From contig NZ_JAPAAF010000014.1 of NCBI RefSeq assembly GCF_025907915.1, positions 28,328 to 92,327 on the forward strand: a stretch of 64,000 nucleotides of DNA, in the 5' to 3' direction. The notes under the pieces were generated by a model. That model made no database searches. It was given only the letters and a program-made list of their open reading frames with translations, and had not been told where the DNA came from. The stretch comes from Gaoshiqia sediminis (GTDB lineage: Bacteria; Bacteroidota; Bacteroidia; Bacteroidales; Prolixibacteraceae). Positions 47,336-55,824 of the stretch are shown one piece after another. The stretch's first letter is position 1, and the number at the start of each line of letters is the position of its first letter. The translations under genes and the position numbers were made by a program.

Positions 47336-49258
47336 ATGAATCAATACAAAATAGTTTTCGGATTATTGCTGTTGCTGCTGTTTGCAGCATCTCCTTTCCA
47401 AACTGATGCTGCTGTAAAATTACCTCGCCTGGTGAGTGACGGTATGGTGTTGCAGTGCGAACAGCCGTTAAAAATCTGGGGGTGGGCCGACCCTTCAGAA
47501 ACCATTAAAGTTGTATTCGTTGGGGAAACCTACCATGCCAAGGCAGATAAACAGGGCAACTGGCAACTGGAGCTTCCAGCGATGAAGGCTGGTGGACCTT
47601 ACCTGATGAAAGTGAATGAACTTGAAATCAGCGATATTCTGGTGGGCGATGTTTGGCTGGCCTCGGGGCAGTCGAACATGGAACTGCAAATTCGCCGGGT
47701 AATGGATTTGTATGCCGATGAGATCAAGCAAATCAATAATCCCAATATCCGGCTGTTTCGTTCATCTACCCGCAAGGAGCCGGATGCGGTGCAAGCCGAT
47801 TATCCCGATGGCTCGTGGTTGCCCGCCACCCAGGAACATATCATGGAGTTTTCGGCCGTGGCTTATTTTTTTGCTAATGAGCTGAACCAAAAATACCAGG
47901 TACCCATTGGCATCATCAGCACGGCCATCGGCGGTTCTCCGGCCGAAGCTTGGCTGAGCGAAGAACCGGTGACTGAGTACCTGGACAACTGGCTGGCCAA
48001 CCAGACCCGGATGGACTCCATTCGTGCCAAACGCGTCGCCGAAGAAGGCGAAACGCCTCCTTTTAACTGGGGACTTGAAGTCAATAAAAATGACCCGGGC
48101 GTTGGGCGTTGGTCAAAATCAGACGTGGATGTTTCCGAATGGCCAAGTATTTCGCTACCCGGTTATTGGTCGGACAAAGGCGTGGAATTGCGCAACGGAT
48201 CCATTTGGTTTTATAAGGAGTTTGAAGTAGCGGATTCGCTGGCTGCAAAAGAAGCCATTCTTCGCCTGGGACGCATCATCGACAGCGACTCGGCTTTTGT
48301 GAATGGCACTTTTGTGGGTACCATTTCTTACCAATATCCACCGCGAATTTATACGATACCGGAAGGCGTACTGAAGCCCGGAAAAAATAAGTTGATGGTT
48401 CGTGTGTTCAGCCAGGGCGGACGTGGCGGTTTTGTGGAAGAAAAGCCCTACGAAGTTCGCGTTGGTTCGCAAACCATTGATTTAACCGGTGATTGGAACT
48501 ACCATATCGGTGCCGTGCTTAATCCGCCTCGCGGACTGGGCGGCTCCGGATTTAAGCCGGGAGGTTTATACAACAGCCTCATTCATCCGGCACTTGGCTA
48601 CCGCCTGAAAGGAGTGATTTGGTACCAGGGCGAAACCAATGCCGGACGGGGAATGGAATATCGGCAGCTTTTCAAGGATTTGATCTCCGACTGGCGCACG
48701 CAGTTCGCTCAGCCCGAACTACCCTTTTTGTATGTGCAACTGGCGAATCTTGGAATCCCAAACAAACAGCCGGTTGAAAGTGGCTGGGCCACCCTGCGCG
48801 ATGCACAACGCCGGGCGCTGGAGTTGCCAAACACCGGAATGGCAGTGGCTTTCGACTTGGGCGAGTGGAACGACATTCATCCGTTAAACAAGAAAGACGT
48901 GGCACGAAGGCTGGCTTTGGAAGCCCAACGCGTGGCTTTTGGAGATGACGAAGTGGTGAGCGCCGGACCACTTTACGAGTCGATGAAGGTAGAGGATGGC
49001 AGCATTGTACTCACTTTCTCATCGGTGGGTTCAGGCTTATTTGCCAACAGCCTCTTGCGGGGTTTCCAAATTGCTGGTGAAGATGGCCGTTTTGTGTGGG
49101 CCAATGCGGTAGTGCTTTCAAAAAATACGGTGAAGGTTTGGAGCCCAAAGGTTAGCAAACCAACTGCGGTGCGCTATGCCTGGGATGACAACCCGGCTGA
49201 AGCCAATCTGAAAAACAAGGAAGGCCTGCCCGCATCGCCATTTACAACTGAAGATTAA
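47336..49258 (+). CDS. SASA/CE20-like acetylesterase with inserted jelly-roll domain
   Basis: A 640-residue exported SGNH-type esterase annotated in relatives as sialate O-acetylesterase. In this locus it more likely deacetylates xylan (inference). Signal: VFGLLLLLLFAAS. An N-terminal Ig-like part (~25-100) is followed by the catalytic domain with S113 in ASGQSNME, interrupted by a galactose-binding-like jelly-roll insert (~265-385; SIWFYKEFEV, LRLGRIIDSDSAFVNG). The domain resumes with VIWYQGETNAGRG, and D513/H515 in WNDIHPLNK complete the triad. The insert layout matches CE20 acetyl-xyloglucan/xylan esterases from Xanthomonas as I remember them. It is co-transcribed with GH115 upstream and the symporter 22 bp downstream. 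Confidence 0.85.
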   Translation: MNQYKIVFGLLLLLLFAASPFQTDAAVKLPRLVSDGMVLQCEQPLKIWGWADPSETIKVVFVGETYHAKADKQGNWQLELPAMKAGGPYLMKVNELEISDILVGDVWLASGQSNMELQIRRVMDLYADEIKQINNPNIRLFRSSTRKEPDAVQADYPDGSWLPATQEHIMEFSAVAYFFANELNQKYQVPIGIISTAIGGSPAEAWLSEEPVTEYLDNWLANQTRMDSIRAKRVAEEGETPPFNWGLEVNKNDPGVGRWSKSDVDVSEWPSISLPGYWSDKGVELRNGSIWFYKEFEVADSLAAKEAILRLGRIIDSDSAFVNGTFVGTISYQYPPRIYTIPEGVLKPGKNKLMVRVFSQGGRGGFVEEKPYEVRVGSQTIDLTGDWNYHIGAVLNPPRGLGGSGFKPGGLYNSLIHPALGYRLKGVIWYQGETNAGRGMEYRQLFKDLISDWRTQFAQPELPFLYVQLANLGIPNKQPVESGWATLRDAQRRALELPNTGMAVAFDLGEWNDIHPLNKKDVARRLALEAQRVAFGDDEVVSAGPLYESMKVEDGSIVLTFSSVGSGLFANSLLRGFQIAGEDGRFVWANAVVLSKNTVKVWSPKVSKPTAVRYAWDDNPAEANLKNKEGLPASPFTTED

Positions 49259-49280
49259 AAACCAATTAATAACGACTCAA

Positions 49281-50744
49281 ATGAATACAACTTCTCAGAA
49301 AGTTTCTGTTATTGAAAAAATCGGTTATAGCTTGGGTGACTTGGCGGCCAACCTGATTTTTCAAACTTTGATGACCTTTTTGGCCTTCTTTTACACCGAT
49401 GTGTACCGGATTCCGCCGGCAACGGCTTCGGCCATTATTTTTTCAGGTGGAATGCTTGGCGCTTTTTTTAACCCGGTGATGGGAATTATTGCCGACCGTA
49501 CCACCACGCGTTGGGGGAAATTCCGTCCGTGGATTTTATGGACAGCCGTTCCTTTTGGCGTGATTGCGATTCTGGCTTTCAGTACACCCAATTTTAGTCC
49601 GGGCGGAAAAGTGGCTTACGCCTTGATTACCTACATTTTGCTGGTGATTGTGTACTCGGCCAACAACCTGCCTTATGCCTCACTAAGCGGTGTTTTGACC
49701 GGTGACATGGCCGAGCGGAACAGTATTTCCAGCTATCGGTTTGTGGCTGTGATGATTGCCCAGTTTATTGTACAGGGTCTGTTGTTGCCGCTGGTGCTTA
49801 TTTTGGGCGATGGCGACAAAATCAAAGGTTTCGAAAACACCATGACCTTGTTTGCGGTTACAGGCGTGATCTTTTTTATCATCACCTTCCTGACCACCAA
49901 AGAACGGGTGATCCCCAATCCGGAACAAAAATCGAGTATCAAGGAAGACCTGGGCGATTTGTTTAAAAACAAGCCATGGATTGCGATGCTCATCATCACC
50001 ATTTTTGTTTTTATCACACTTTCGCTCAAAGGTGGCATGTATGTGTATTATTTCGAAAATTACCTGAGTGAGGCGCATTTGGCTACATTCCTGGAAGATA
50101 TCGGTTTCAATGGGTTTATAGCCGGGTTGAACGGTTTACTTACCGGAATGGGTTTGCATGGTTTTACCTGGCCCGAAGATGCTCCCACATCCGGTTTCAG
50201 CTTGTTCAATGCCGGGGGTATTATCATGATGATTGTTGGGATTACGGTTTCGAAAGCACTGGCAGACCGCTTTGGCAAACGCGATGTGTTTGGTACGAGC
50301 CTGTTCATTTCAGCCTTGTGTTTGCTGCTGTTCAATTTTTACGCGCCCCAGTCCATTGCACTGGTTTTTATCACCCAGCTGGCACATGGTTTCTTTTACG
50401 GAATCGGGACTCCGCTTCTTTGGGCCATGATTGCCGATGTAGCAGACTTTTCTGAATTGAAAAACAACCGTCGGGCAACGGCCATCATTTTTTCGGCTAT
50501 GATTTTTGGTCTGAAAGCCGGCCTGAGCATTGGCGGGGCGCTGGTCGCCGGAATCCTCGCGCTGTATGGTTATAATGAAGAACTGGCTGTTCAGTCGCCT
50601 GAAGCCATCAACGGTATCAAACTCTCGCTGAGCGTTTATCCAACGCTGACGTTTTTTGTTGCCGTGGGCTGTCTGTTTTTCTACGAAATCAATAAAAATA
50701 TGGAAGTTACTATTCAGAAGGAGTTGGAATCCAGACGAAAGTAA
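49281..50744 (+). CDS. GPH-family (MFS) sugar:cation symporter, probable xyloside transporter
   Basis: A 487-residue inner-membrane protein with about 12 hydrophobic helices and the glycoside-pentoside-hexuronide family signature: IGYSLGDLAANLIFQ at the start, DRTTTRWGKFRPWIL in the first loop and KNNRRATAIIFSA late in the protein. It moves xylosides or glucuronides into the cytoplasm with a cation. An insert near residues 265-300 (EDIGFNGFIAGLNGLL) is longer than in the enteric homologues I recall. Its neighbours are a periplasmic-type GH10 and a cytoplasmic GH43 50 bp and 1.3 kb downstream, so xylobiose or short xylo-oligosaccharides are the likely cargo. Confidence 0.9.
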   Translation: MNTTSQKVSVIEKIGYSLGDLAANLIFQTLMTFLAFFYTDVYRIPPATASAIIFSGGMLGAFFNPVMGIIADRTTTRWGKFRPWILWTAVPFGVIAILAFSTPNFSPGGKVAYALITYILLVIVYSANNLPYASLSGVLTGDMAERNSISSYRFVAVMIAQFIVQGLLLPLVLILGDGDKIKGFENTMTLFAVTGVIFFIITFLTTKERVIPNPEQKSSIKEDLGDLFKNKPWIAMLIITIFVFITLSLKGGMYVYYFENYLSEAHLATFLEDIGFNGFIAGLNGLLTGMGLHGFTWPEDAPTSGFSLFNAGGIIMMIVGITVSKALADRFGKRDVFGTSLFISALCLLLFNFYAPQSIALVFITQLAHGFFYGIGTPLLWAMIADVADFSELKNNRRATAIIFSAMIFGLKAGLSIGGALVAGILALYGYNEELAVQSPEAINGIKLSLSVYPTLTFFVAVGCLFFYEINKNMEVTIQKELESRRK

Positions 50745-50793
50745 AATATAATGAAACGAATGTGTAAAAAAAGATCTATACGTTTAACTATTA

Positions 50794-51939
50794 ATGAACA
50801 CTATGAAAAAAATCTTTCAGCTCAGTAAATTTTTTGCACTTGTGATGTTCGCAACGAGTGCGTGCAGTCCTGCTCAAAAAAACCAATCGGAAATGACATT
50901 GAAGGACGCTCTAGCCGGTAAGTTTTACATCGGAACGGCATTAAATGCCAATCAAATTACCGGTAGGGATTCTGCCGGAATTAAAGTTGTTAAAGAACAA
51001 TTCAGTGCCATTGTGCCAGAGAACTGTATGAAAAGTGCCGAAATTCAGCCAAGGGAGGGCGAATTTGATTTCACGCTTGCGGATCCGTTTGTGGACTTTG
51101 GCGAGCAAAACGGGATGTTTATCACCGGCCATTGCCTGATCTGGCATTCGCAAGCGCCCAGGTGGTTTTTTACCGATGCGGAAGGAAACGATGTTTCGCG
51201 CAAGGTGATGATAGATCGCATGAAGAACCACATTTACACGGTTGTTGGCCGCTACAAAGGTAAGATTAAAGGCTGGGACGTGGTGAACGAAGCCATCATG
51301 GAAGACGGCAGTATGCGTAACAGCAAGTTTTATCAAATTGTGGGCGAAGATTTTATCAAACTGGCCTTTCAGTTTGCCCATGAAGCCGATCCTGATGCCG
51401 AATTGTATTACAACGATTATAATGAGTGGTATCCCGGAAAACGCGATGCGATTGTGCAAATGATCCGCAGCCTGAAAGCCGACGGCATTCGTATTGACGG
51501 AATTGGCATGCAGGGCCATGTGGGGATGGATAGCCCGTCATTGGAAGATTACGAAGCAGCCATGGTGGCTTATGCCAACGAAGGTATGAAAGTGATGGTA
51601 ACCGAGCTTGACATGTCGATTCTGCCAAATAGAAGACGCGATGTGGGAGCCGATATCTCTACGAATATTGAATATGAGAAAGAGCTGAACCCATACACCG
51701 ATGGCGTGGTTCCGCAGGAAAAACAAGACGAGTGGGATGCCCGGATGGTGGATTTCTTCCGCTTGTTCCTGAAACATTCGGACAATGTGAGCCGTGTAAC
51801 ACTTTGGGGTGTTTCGGACGGAGATTCGTGGAAGAACAATTTCCCGGTTCGCGGACGTACGGACTATCCGCTGCTGTTTGACAGGAATTATCAGCCCAAA
51901 ACGGCAGTGGCAAAGATTATTGAATTAACGAAAGAGTAG
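50794..51939 (+). CDS. GH10 xylanase lipoprotein (single domain)
   Basis: A compact 381-residue GH10 with no binding modules. The lipoprotein signal MNTMKKIFQLSKFFALVMF ends at TSAC. Residues after the Cys (SPAQKNQ) are not acidic, so periplasmic orientation is more likely than surface display. Acid/base E166 in WDVVNEAI and nucleophile E271 in VTELDMSI are present, along with HCLIWHSQAP and GIGMQGHVG. It probably shortens imported xylo-oligosaccharides, unlike the surface GH10 at 38512. It lies 49 bp after the symporter. Confidence 0.94.
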   Translation: MNTMKKIFQLSKFFALVMFATSACSPAQKNQSEMTLKDALAGKFYIGTALNANQITGRDSAGIKVVKEQFSAIVPENCMKSAEIQPREGEFDFTLADPFVDFGEQNGMFITGHCLIWHSQAPRWFFTDAEGNDVSRKVMIDRMKNHIYTVVGRYKGKIKGWDVVNEAIMEDGSMRNSKFYQIVGEDFIKLAFQFAHEADPDAELYYNDYNEWYPGKRDAIVQMIRSLKADGIRIDGIGMQGHVGMDSPSLEDYEAAMVAYANEGMKVMVTELDMSILPNRRRDVGADISTNIEYEKELNPYTDGVVPQEKQDEWDARMVDFFRLFLKHSDNVSRVTLWGVSDGDSWKNNFPVRGRTDYPLLFDRNYQPKTAVAKIIELTKE

Positions 51940-51948
51940 GGGCATCCC

Positions 51949-52001
51949 GAACTTGTTTCGGGATCTCGCTTGCTGTGAAAGGAAGATCCTGAAACAAGTT
52001 C
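51949..52001. repeat. 18-bp near-perfect inverted repeat (REP-like)
   Basis: GAACTTGTTTCGGGATCT (51949-51966) pairs with AGATCCTGAAACAAGTTC (51984-52001) with one G-T pair, around a 17-nt loop. It has no T-run, so it is not a terminator. This wording resembles a repeat I recall as dispersed in many Bacteroidota genomes. It sits between the GH10 and GH43 genes within the operon. Confidence 0.7.
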
Positions 52002-52039
52002 AGCATGACACCTGAAAAACAGAAAATACGGAGAACAAA

Positions 52040-53008
52040 ATGAAAAAAGCAAGATACCTGGTGCCGGACTTATACACTGCCGATCCCGCGGTGCATGTGT
52101 TCAACGGCAAACTATACATTTACCCGTCGCACGATGTGGAGTCGGGCATTCCCGAAAATGACAACGGCGATCATTTTGACATGCGCGACTACCATGTCTT
52201 TTCAATGGATGATGTTGACGGTGAAGTGACTGATCATGGGGTAGCCCTTGATGTGAAGGACATTCCATGGGCAGGCCGCCAATTGTGGGATTGCGATTGC
52301 GCCTGCAAAGACGGCAAGTATTATCTGTACTTTCCGTTGAAAGACCAAACCGACATTTTTCGCATCGGCGTGGCCATCAGCGACCGGCCCGAAGGACCTT
52401 TCATTCCGCAGGAGGCGCCCATAAAAGGCAGCTATTCCATTGATCCGTGTGTGTTTGAAGAAGATGGATCGTATTACATGTACTTTGGTGGTTTGTGGGG
52501 CGGACAGCTGCAGCGCTACCGCAACAACAAAGCCATTGAATGTGGGCACGAGCCTAAGGACGATGAGCCGGCCTTGCCATCGCGGGTGGTTAAATTGAGC
52601 GACGATATGCTCGAATTTGGCGAAGCTCCGCGCGAACTTGTCATCCTCGACGAAAACGGCGATGCATTGAAAGCCGGCGACCACGACCGTCGTTTTTTCG
52701 AAGCTTCGTGGATGCATAAATATGAGGGTAAATATTACTTTTCGTATTCAACCGGAAACACGCACCGGCTGTGCTATGCGGTGGGCGACAATCCCTACGG
52801 GCCTTTTACCTATAAGGGCGTCATCCTCACGCCGGTGGTGGGCTGGACAACGCACCATTCGATTGTGGAATTCAAAGGAAAATGGTACCTGTTTCATCAC
52901 GACAGCGTGCCTTCGGGTGGCAAAACCTGGTTGCGCAGCATGAAAGTGGTTGAGCTGGAATACAACACAGATGGTACCATTAAAACCATTGATGGAGGCG
53001 GGGAATAA
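52040..53008 (+). CDS. Cytoplasmic GH43 beta-xylosidase
   Basis: A single-domain 322-residue GH43 without any signal peptide (MKKARYLVPDLYTADPAVHVF), so cytoplasmic. Triad: D15 in TADPAV, D135 in SIDPCVFEEDG and E221 in RRFFEASWMHKYEG. WTTHHSIVEFKGKWYLFHHD is typical of GH43 subfamily 1-type xylosidases. It likely releases xylose from xylobiose or small xylosides brought in by the symporter at 49281. The same propeller type is fused to CBM6-GH8 at 14600 in an exported form. It is the last gene of the operon begun at 41837; a terminator follows within 30 bp. Confidence 0.92.
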   Translation: MKKARYLVPDLYTADPAVHVFNGKLYIYPSHDVESGIPENDNGDHFDMRDYHVFSMDDVDGEVTDHGVALDVKDIPWAGRQLWDCDCACKDGKYYLYFPLKDQTDIFRIGVAISDRPEGPFIPQEAPIKGSYSIDPCVFEEDGSYYMYFGGLWGGQLQRYRNNKAIECGHEPKDDEPALPSRVVKLSDDMLEFGEAPRELVILDENGDALKAGDHDRRFFEASWMHKYEGKYYFSYSTGNTHRLCYAVGDNPYGPFTYKGVILTPVVGWTTHHSIVEFKGKWYLFHHDSVPSGGKTWLRSMKVVELEYNTDGTIKTIDGGGE

Positions 53009-53036
53009 ATTCAGTTCTGTGTGTCAAAAAAAAATG

Positions 53037-53077
53037 AATAGAGGGAATTATCCGAAGTGGTATTTCCCTCTATTTTT
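53037..53077. terminator. Bidirectional intrinsic terminator between convergent genes
   Basis: Stem AATAGAGGGAA (53037-53047) with TTCCCTCTATT (53064-53074), T-run downstream and A-run upstream, so it can work on both strands. It separates the + strand xylan operon from the minus-strand gene at 53118-53804. Confidence 0.82.
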
Positions 53078-53117
53078 ATAATTGAATTTTTTGGGCGAGT
53101 ACTTCTTTGCGTTTGAG

Positions 53118-53804
53118 TTAGTTGTTGCAGTGTTGAATAAGTTGTATAAGCCCTTTGTCAGTTTTCAGTTTCAGCTTCTGATTTTTTGCATATTGATCGA
53201 TATCTGGCTTAATCTCTTTTAGTTTTTCGAGCAAGTCTTTTTGTTTGCGAAAAATTTCAGGAATCCCTTGTCCCTCGGCAACTAAATATTCATCATCCTG
53301 CCGGGTAAACCTGTTTGGTTGTGCCTCCTGGTAGCCAATTGCTTTTGTTGCAGGCTTTAAATCAATGAGGTATCTTTTATAAAGTCGAATATGACCGTCA
53401 ACCATTAACTCTAAAATGCCGCGTTTACTTTCTCCATGATCCAGGTAGTCCTGGATCGTAAATAAATGACCTCCAAAATCGAAATCGAATTCCTGTTTTG
53501 AATGATCAATTTCAAGGACCTGTTCGTGCTCATTCCTAAACTCGATTCTGTCGGAGTAGATATTGTATCTCAGGGGAACATCCTCAATGCGGATACTGTC
53601 GTTAACGATTACTTCACCCGGAACAAAATCGTCATTCAAATAAGGAGTACCGTCAAAATCACTGTAGGGGTCAAAGGTGCTGGATTTATTTTTTTCAAAC
53701 GACAACAAATCGGATAACGAGCTTAAGTCTGTTATGGTAAAAGCTTGTGAAAATCCCATGTGGTAGAACAAAAAACTGAACAAAAGCAGAAGTGCAATTC
53801 TCAT
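53118..53804 (-). CDS. Secreted protein of unknown function
   Basis: I do not recognise this 228-residue protein. It has a signal peptide (MRIALLLLFSFLFYHMGFSQ) and then an acidic beta-rich middle (DFDGTPYLNDDFVPGEVIVND, IYSDRIEFRNEHEQVLEID). Its C-terminal part is rich in Lys and Leu and probably helical (KQKDLLEKLKEIKPDIDQYAKNQKLKLK). It has no Cys in the mature part except near the end (QHCNN). It is the only complete minus-strand gene in the window and separates the xylan locus from the sigma-factor locus. It shares no recognisable feature with either, so it is probably unrelated to both. Its own promoter is not clear. Confidence 0.75.
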   Translation of the reverse strand: MRIALLLLFSFLFYHMGFSQAFTITDLSSLSDLLSFEKNKSSTFDPYSDFDGTPYLNDDFVPGEVIVNDSIRIEDVPLRYNIYSDRIEFRNEHEQVLEIDHSKQEFDFDFGGHLFTIQDYLDHGESKRGILELMVDGHIRLYKRYLIDLKPATKAIGYQEAQPNRFTRQDDEYLVAEGQGIPEIFRKQKDLLEKLKEIKPDIDQYAKNQKLKLKTDKGLIQLIQHCNN

Positions 53805-53956
53805 AAGTTTGTTGGATTTTAGTGGTGAAAAAATAAGTTTTTGACTATAAAATTAGGGGCTTCAAGGCATAATTTGTTTCAATTTTAGACATTTACATTC
53901 ACAAATTGAATAAATTATGAACCAGTGAGATAGAAATTGAGCCATTTTTTATGTTA

Positions 53957-53987
53957 TTTGGTCATCTTTCGGTTTTTCATACTTTTG
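53957..53987 (+). promoter_or_regulatory. Bacteroidota housekeeping promoter for ECF sigma gene
   Basis: A -33 box TTTG (53957-53960), 19-bp spacer and -7 box TACTTTTG (53980-53987), which match the Bacteroidota consensus TTTG-N19-TAnnTTTG completely. The translation start at 54017 is 29 bp after the box. No direct-repeat operator is present, unlike the xylan promoters. Confidence 0.75.
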
Positions 53988-54016
53988 GTCTTTTCAAATA
54001 ACCAGATTAAACACGA

Positions 54017-54616
54017 TTGAATAAACTGCAACCATATCCGGATGAACAGGTATTGCTGAAACGGATTGCCCAAGGCGATCTGGCTGCTTACCGGAAATTG
54101 TTTGATACATACTTCCCGGACTTATGCAACTTTTTGTTGATGTATCTGCATAACCAAAGTTTTGCAGAGGAAATAGCGCTTGAAATATTTACACAAATTT
54201 GGGAAAAGCGTGAATCACTGGAGGTGCATACCTCCATGCGGGGTTATCTGTTTACTTCGGCCAAAAATCGTGCAATCAGCTTTTACCGTCGAGAAAAACA
54301 AAAGCTGCTTTCTAATCTCGATATTGAGGAAGATCAGATTTCCGTTGACTTCAGCTCTCAATTTTTCCTGGAAACACAGGAACTTAGGCAAATAATTGAG
54401 GAGGCCATTGAGTCGTTGCCTGAAAAAAGCCGTCAAATTTACCGGTTGGCCTGGGAAGAAAACTTTTCGCACCGTGAAATTGCCGAGAAATTGGGCATCA
54501 CCGCCAAAACGGTGGAAAACCATGTCGGTATTGCACTTCGTAAGTTAAGGTCATCATTACTACCGCATTATAAGCAACTCTTTATGCTCTGGCTGATCGT
54601 GCGGGGCATCATCTAA
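54017..54616 (+). CDS. ECF sigma factor (FecI-like, sigma-70 family)
   Basis: A 199-residue ECF sigma factor that would recruit RNA polymerase to the SusC/D genes downstream once released by its anti-sigma. Region 2 is GDLAAYRKLFDTYFPDLCNFL to MRGYLFTSAKNRAISFYRR; region 4 is ESLPEKSRQIYRLAWEENFSHREIAEKLGITAKTVENHV, a helix-turn-helix. The only suitable start is TTG 54017; the next in-frame ATG falls inside region 2. The protein ends with a short hydrophobic tail (LFMLWLIVRGII), common in Bacteroidota FecI homologues. The FecR gene follows 76 bp downstream. Confidence 0.92.
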   Translation: MNKLQPYPDEQVLLKRIAQGDLAAYRKLFDTYFPDLCNFLLMYLHNQSFAEEIALEIFTQIWEKRESLEVHTSMRGYLFTSAKNRAISFYRREKQKLLSNLDIEEDQISVDFSSQFFLETQELRQIIEEAIESLPEKSRQIYRLAWEENFSHREIAEKLGITAKTVENHVGIALRKLRSSLLPHYKQLFMLWLIVRGII

Positions 54617-54692
54617 AAAAATAAAAAAAAAGCGGTTTCCTGATTGAGGGATAGCTCGCTTTTCTGCGTCATTTAATCAACCGTAAAGAAGT

Positions 54693-55700
54693 ATGGAAAC
54701 GAACAACACACCTTGGGAAGCAATCGGCGCCTATCTGAAAGACCCGTCGGATAAGAAGAGCGAAGCTATTGTAAAAGCTTGGCTAAAAGCTTCCCCCGAT
54801 CATGTGAAGGTGTTCACTGAAATCATAAATACACGCAGGCTGACAGGGAACGGTGTGGACTTTTACGAACCCCAAAAGGAAGAGCTGTGGGGCGAACTCA
54901 TGCGCCGGATTTCACCAGCTTCGGCAAACAAGACTTTCGTGAATAAACTCTGGTTGCGGTATGTGGCGGTTGCCGCTGCCGTGGCTATTGCGTTTTTTGC
55001 CGGAAATTGGTTCAGTTCTCAACCGATAGCAGATACGCATGCACCAACCACCTACACCCGTGTTATTGCTCCGGCCGGGCACCGCACCCAACTGGTGTTG
55101 CCCGACAGTACCCGGGTTTGGCTGAACTCAGGATCGGAAATAAAATATGCCGGTGCCTTCAGTGCAACCTCACGTGAGGTGTATATTAAGGGTGAGTGTT
55201 ATTTCGAAGTCACCGAAAATAAGCACAAACCATTTGTCGTGCATGCTGCCGCCTTGAATGTAAAGGTGTATGGTACCCGATTCAATGTAAAAGAAAATGT
55301 AAAAGAAAATCAGTCAATTGTCACATTGCTGGAAGGTAAAGTGGAGGTGCTCAACCCGGAAAATGAATCGCTTAGTTTTTTGGACCCGGGAGAGCAATTG
55401 CTGGTACAGCCGGATGGTATTCAGCTGGAAAAAGTCGAAATGACGGATGCCCTGATCGCCTGGACAAATGGTGTACTGATGTTTGACGATCAGCCGTTTG
55501 ATGAGGTCATTGGTTACCTGGAGAACTGGTATGGCGTAAGCATAAACCTCGACCCAACGCTCTCTGCCAAGCACCATTATACATTCAAGGTAAAAACCGA
55601 GAGCCTGCGCGAAGTACTCGACCTGATTTCGGTTATTTCGCCGATTGATTATAAAATTGAAGGAGACATGGTTTGGATAAAACGTAAAATGAAGAGTTAG
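54693..55700 (+). CDS. FecR-family anti-sigma factor
   Basis: A 335-residue inner-membrane anti-sigma factor. It has a cytoplasmic N-terminus (residues 1-85), one membrane helix (YVAVAAAVAIAFFAGNWF, near 90-107), a periplasmic FecR domain (RVIAPAGHRTQLVLPDSTRVWLNSGS; VYGTRFNVKE) and a C-terminal STN-like domain (FDDQPFDEVIGYLENWYGVSI). It should hold the sigma factor at 54017 inactive until the STN domain of the SusC at 55825 signals substrate import, as in the known FecI/FecR/FecA mechanism. Confidence 0.93.
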   Translation: METNNTPWEAIGAYLKDPSDKKSEAIVKAWLKASPDHVKVFTEIINTRRLTGNGVDFYEPQKEELWGELMRRISPASANKTFVNKLWLRYVAVAAAVAIAFFAGNWFSSQPIADTHAPTTYTRVIAPAGHRTQLVLPDSTRVWLNSGSEIKYAGAFSATSREVYIKGECYFEVTENKHKPFVVHAAALNVKVYGTRFNVKENVKENQSIVTLLEGKVEVLNPENESLSFLDPGEQLLVQPDGIQLEKVEMTDALIAWTNGVLMFDDQPFDEVIGYLENWYGVSINLDPTLSAKHHYTFKVKTESLREVLDLISVISPIDYKIEGDMVWIKRKMKS

Positions 55701-55711
55701 AAAATAAAAAA

Positions 55712-55737
55712 ACAGGAAAGGCGGCCACCTTTCCTGT
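55712..55737. terminator. Perfect 10-bp hairpin between fecR and susC
   Basis: ACAGGAAAGG (55712-55721) and CCTTTCCTGT (55728-55737) around a 6-nt loop. The A-run lies before it on the + strand, so it forms a classic terminator only for minus-strand transcription. On the + strand no T-run follows. It may separate or attenuate transcription between the regulators and SusC. Confidence 0.55.
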
Positions 55738-55824
55738 CAAATATCAATTGTTAAACTGAATCGGAGATACGAGCCATCTGCTAAAATGTTTGTATTTCAG
55801 ATTCATAACTGATCGTGTAAAACT

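Noticed and set aside
54625..54670. Terminator between sigma and anti-sigma genes (AAAAGCG ... CGCTTTT)
   Set aside because: Short stem with a long loop and the A-run mainly upstream. The two genes are normally co-transcribed.
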